Shown here in pieces: positions 61,426 to 64,000 of a DNA stretch of 64,000 bases. A model generated the notes under the pieces. It worked only from the letters and a program-made list of their open reading frames with translations, did not search any database and was not told the origin of the DNA. The translations under genes and the position numbers were made by a program. The DNA is from Paraphysoderma sedebokerense. Its lineage: Eukaryota > Blastocladiomycota > Physodermatomycetes > Physodermatales > Physodermataceae. Location: contig JAHLJZ010000040.1 in NCBI GenBank assembly GCA_025602915.1, forward strand, positions 124,001 to 188,000, given 5' to 3'. Within the stretch, counting starts at the first letter, position 1, and each line of letters starts with the position of its first letter.

Positions 61426-62312
61426 CTCACTCCGCAACAACTTTCAACGCGAACGACGCCGACTTCGCCCGAGCCACAGCCCAATCAAAATCAGGCAATT
61501 TCCCGTTCCTCCACACATCGCCTCTTGCTAACAAAAGAGAATGCCTCAATCGATAGGGCATCACTGTGCGCAGAAATAAGACAGAAACCTCAGACAATCC
61601 AACTGATCCAGTTACAAATCTGAACTAAATCAATGGCATAAGCTCACTCTCATTGCCCGGTCATTGGCACCTTACAACAGATCGAAATGGCCTCGCTGCG
61701 TCCGGGTTGTCTAAGTATCTCCTGGCATAACAACCAGTTTCATGGAATCAGGAAGGGGCCATCCCTGGGCATCCCCAGCTCCTCCAATCAGCCAGATCTG
61801 CCTCAAAATCCCCTCATTGGCCCCGACGGTTAGTCGACATGGACAGAATACCTGATTTTGGAAAGAATCAGAAGCAATTTGATACTTTAATTGTAGATTT
61901 AAGCGTTTTTCTCAGCTTTTACATCCTGTATGCAATATAATTCCCGATCGATAATTCATCAAAATACTTGTTGCCGATCTAGAATTCGATGGCATCTTGT
62001 GCCTTGACAATCTAAAATTCAAAAGAAATAAAGTGGTGACCTGTCCCACAGCCCGATTAGACTATTTTGAGAGTGGCAGTGAAATAAGCCATATAACTCG
62101 GTCCAGTTCAGAAACTTTTATTTATTGAGTTAATGTGGCAAACGGTGTTATGGTGGAATCTGTGAGCCGTAACAGGTACGCCAATTTTGGGACAGCGTGA
62201 AGACGTGACACACCCATCCATTCCTTCTCCACCACTATCCATCCATCCGACCATCCCTAAACATCGCTCACCATATACCCCTCCGCAACACGCATCTGTA
62301 GCCTTATTCACA
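61426..62312. other. Divergent upstream region, bZIP / GID8
   Basis: About 890 bp with no gene recognised. It holds the distal bZIP promoter and the GID8 promoter and leader. The sequence just before the GID8 ATG is pyrimidine-rich (62210-62300). Confidence 0.5.
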
Positions 62313-63669
62313 ATGGTAAGTGGCTATCTTGCTTATTCATCGTGCTTCCATCCTTCTTAGGGTCAGTCATGATGCTGTATTGGTACAATGGGAATCTCTC
62401 CGAATTTATCATTATGTAGATAAAATATATCGTACCCCTGAACTACCCTAGTAATACTTTTGATAGTATTCTTTCTCTCTTTCTGTAGTGAGCTATCTTT
62501 GAGCTAATATGACTGACTATCTCCTCTCCATTTGAATATGTGTTACCTGTGGCCTCTGTGGGAACGGTATCAGAGCGCTACACAGAAGAAAGTGATTCAA
62601 AAGGATGAATGGATGAAGAAATTAGATAATGTGAAAGTGAGCAAAAAGTATGTAGTGTATTTCAGTTCATGTATCCCTATAATTCTATGTGATCCAAATA
62701 AAGCGCTTGCCTCTTCAATTCAATCACCATCAGCAGTACAAGTTTGACTAACGTTGCCACTTCTAATGAACCGTTTCCTCTGTTTATAATTCATAGTGAC
62801 CTCAATAAATTGATTATGAATTATCTCGTCATTGAAGGATATAAGGACGCAGCCGAAAAATTCAGTTTAGAATGTGGTTTACAGCCTACTGTTGACTTGA
62901 TGTCCATTCAAGATAGGATGTTGATTCGAAATGCTGTACAAAGGGGTGATGTCGAGGAAGCTATAGAACGAGTGAATGACCTGGATCCCGAAGTACGTCG
63001 TCTGATACTAACATATGATTGACAAATTAATCGCCAACTGACCATTACCTCGTTTCTAATCATTCAGATTCTTGATACCAATCCGCAATTGTTCTTCCAT
63101 TTACAACAACAACGCTTGATTGAGTATATTCGACAAGGCAAAATTGTCGAAGCTTTGGAATTCGCCCAAGAGGAATTGGCTCCCCGTGGGGAAGAGAACG
63201 TTCGTATCTATTCTCATCCATTAATACCTTCGTTGACGGTGCTCTTTTCTGACATTGGTATATTTTCTCTTTTATTCAGCCTCAATTCTTAGAAGAACTG
63301 GAACGCACGATGGCTTTGTTGGCATTTGAGCAAACAACCCGATCTCCGGTATCAGAACTACTGACCCCTACCCAACGTCAAAAAACAGCGAGTGAATTGA
63401 ATTCCGCAATCTTAATTTCACAGAGTCAAGAAAAAGGTAACCTTGCTTTTTGTATTTGTCAATTAGGAGATACCTATACTTTATACTGTGTTCTAACACG
63501 ATTCCTCGGATTCGTTTTGAATTCACCTTTATAAGATCCAAAACTTCCAGCTTTGCTGAAACTTCTGGTGTGGTCTCAAACTCAGCTCGAGGAAAAGGTT
63601 ACATTCCCGAAAATCAAAAATCTAGTGACAGCCGAAATGGAAGAAGTAGATACCGTCATGTCTGGTTAA
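62313..63669 (+). CDS. GID8: GID/CTLH complex subunit GID8 (TWA1)
   Basis: GID8 is a scaffold of the CTLH/GID E3 ligase that degrades gluconeogenic enzymes in yeast and other targets in animals. The chain is LisH (DLNKLIMNYLVIEGYKDAAE), CTLH (IRNAVQRGDVEEAIERVNDL, LFFHLQQQRLIEYIRQGKIV) and CRA (PQFLEELERTMALLAFEQTT, DPKLPALLKLLVWSQTQLEE), ending EMEEVDTVMSG. The start codon at 62313-62315 is immediately followed by GTAAGT, so the first coding exon is only ATG. The next exon (62574-62647) then reads SATQKKVIQKDEWMKKLDNV, giving a family-like N-terminus. Further exons are 62797-62992, 63068 onward, PQFLEEL and DPKLPAL. All junctions keep frame. AATAAA lies at 63781-63786. Confidence 0.92.
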
Positions 63670-64000
63670 GACTTTTGGTCCACCCTGTTGTTGGATTCAG
63701 TTACGAAATTTCGAGGTGTACAGATTCGAACGATTTGCAAGTTCAGATTGAATGTTGTATCATATGTAGATAACCCAAAAAATAAATAAAAATACCATCG
63801 CATTTATTGTTCATCCGCTAAATTGCTCTTTGGCATAGATCCTAACAGGCAAATGGTATACTCGAGACGAGTAGAATGGTGTGCTTCATAAATAATGTGT
63901 TTTATTTTCAGCGAGAACTAGGAGATATATACATTCATCCAACCTGTGATTTCATGGCTAAATATTGTCTTCTGGACTTTATCGCTTGACACGTCCACAA
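63670..64000. other. GID8 3' flank to the window edge
   Basis: Mostly AT-rich 3' UTR. A minus-strand frame open to the right edge (63935-64000, ending ...RRQYLAMKSQVG) could be the C-terminus of a converging gene. It is too short to support a call. Confidence 0.35.

Noticed and set aside
63935-64000. Possible C-terminus of a gene entering from the right edge on the minus strand
   Set aside because: Only 21 codons are visible, with no family match and an alternative splice-donor reading of its end.

Overview
The window is eukaryotic nuclear DNA with dense, short-intergenic, intron-rich genes. Introns are mostly 50-120 bp, GT-AG, and often interrupt highly conserved motifs. The gene content points to a fungus: a Gcn4-type bZIP, a monopolin Csm1/Pcs1, a GPI-anchored Cu-only superoxide dismutase, an ELMO-type DOCK (Dck1) and an N-recognin. 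It also carries four genes normally restricted to organisms with motile cilia or sperm: a CatSper3-like channel, CCDC113, a fungal-type TPPP/p25-alpha and a profilin-4-like protein. The best reading is a zoosporic (chytrid-like) fungus. This is inferred from family knowledge; no phylogeny was run.

Layout, left to right. 0-9 kb: 3' part of a DOCK/Dck1 exchange factor (+), then ARPC1 of the Arp2/3 complex (-) and a divergent profilin-4-like gene (-), i.e. an actin-regulatory stretch. 9.5-13.2 kb: a histidine-rich secreted protein with apparent Kex2 sites (+), convergent with the Cu-only SOD (-). 14.4-18.4 kb: a local F-box/leucine-rich-repeat family, with one copy carrying a frameshift and a 137-bp tandem duplication, one intact copy, and a decayed duplicated tail. 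18.7-22.7 kb: the CatSper3-like channel and an unusual G-alpha subunit (both -). 23.5-28.2 kb: Csm1/Pcs1 and a Hippo/MST-like kinase (+). 28.7-30.4 kb: an RRM protein whose exon has been tandemly duplicated (-). 30.4-32.6 kb: a gene-poor gap.

32.6-46.7 kb: RagA/Gtr1 (-), CLC antiporter (+), NAD-dependent glycerol-3-phosphate dehydrogenase (-), eIF4B (-), ABCF2/Arb1 (+) and TPPP (+). 46.9-55.6 kb: a UBR1-type E3 that appears to lack its UBR box (-), head-to-head with a SelW/Rdx-like thioredoxin-fold gene (+), then CCDC113 (+). 55.9-63.7 kb: TRAP-alpha (-), a ZnT-type CDF zinc transporter (-), a Gcn4-like bZIP with upstream ORFs and a TGACTCA site (-), and the GID-complex subunit GID8 (+).

The genes fall into recognisable cell programmes rather than one operon-like system: actin and Rac signalling (DOCK, ARPC1, profilin), nutrient sensing and translation (RagA, eIF4B, Arb1, Gcn4-like, GID8, UBR), ion and metal handling (CLC, CDF, Cu-SOD, His-rich protein) and zoospore flagellum (CatSper3, CCDC113, TPPP, profilin-4). 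The most unusual observations are a CatSper pore without its acidic filter residue, a G-alpha without its catalytic glutamine, the UBR-box-less N-recognin, the exon-duplication event and the unstable F-box/LRR locus. I saw no transposase, reverse transcriptase, integrase, tRNA, rRNA or CRISPR-like feature.
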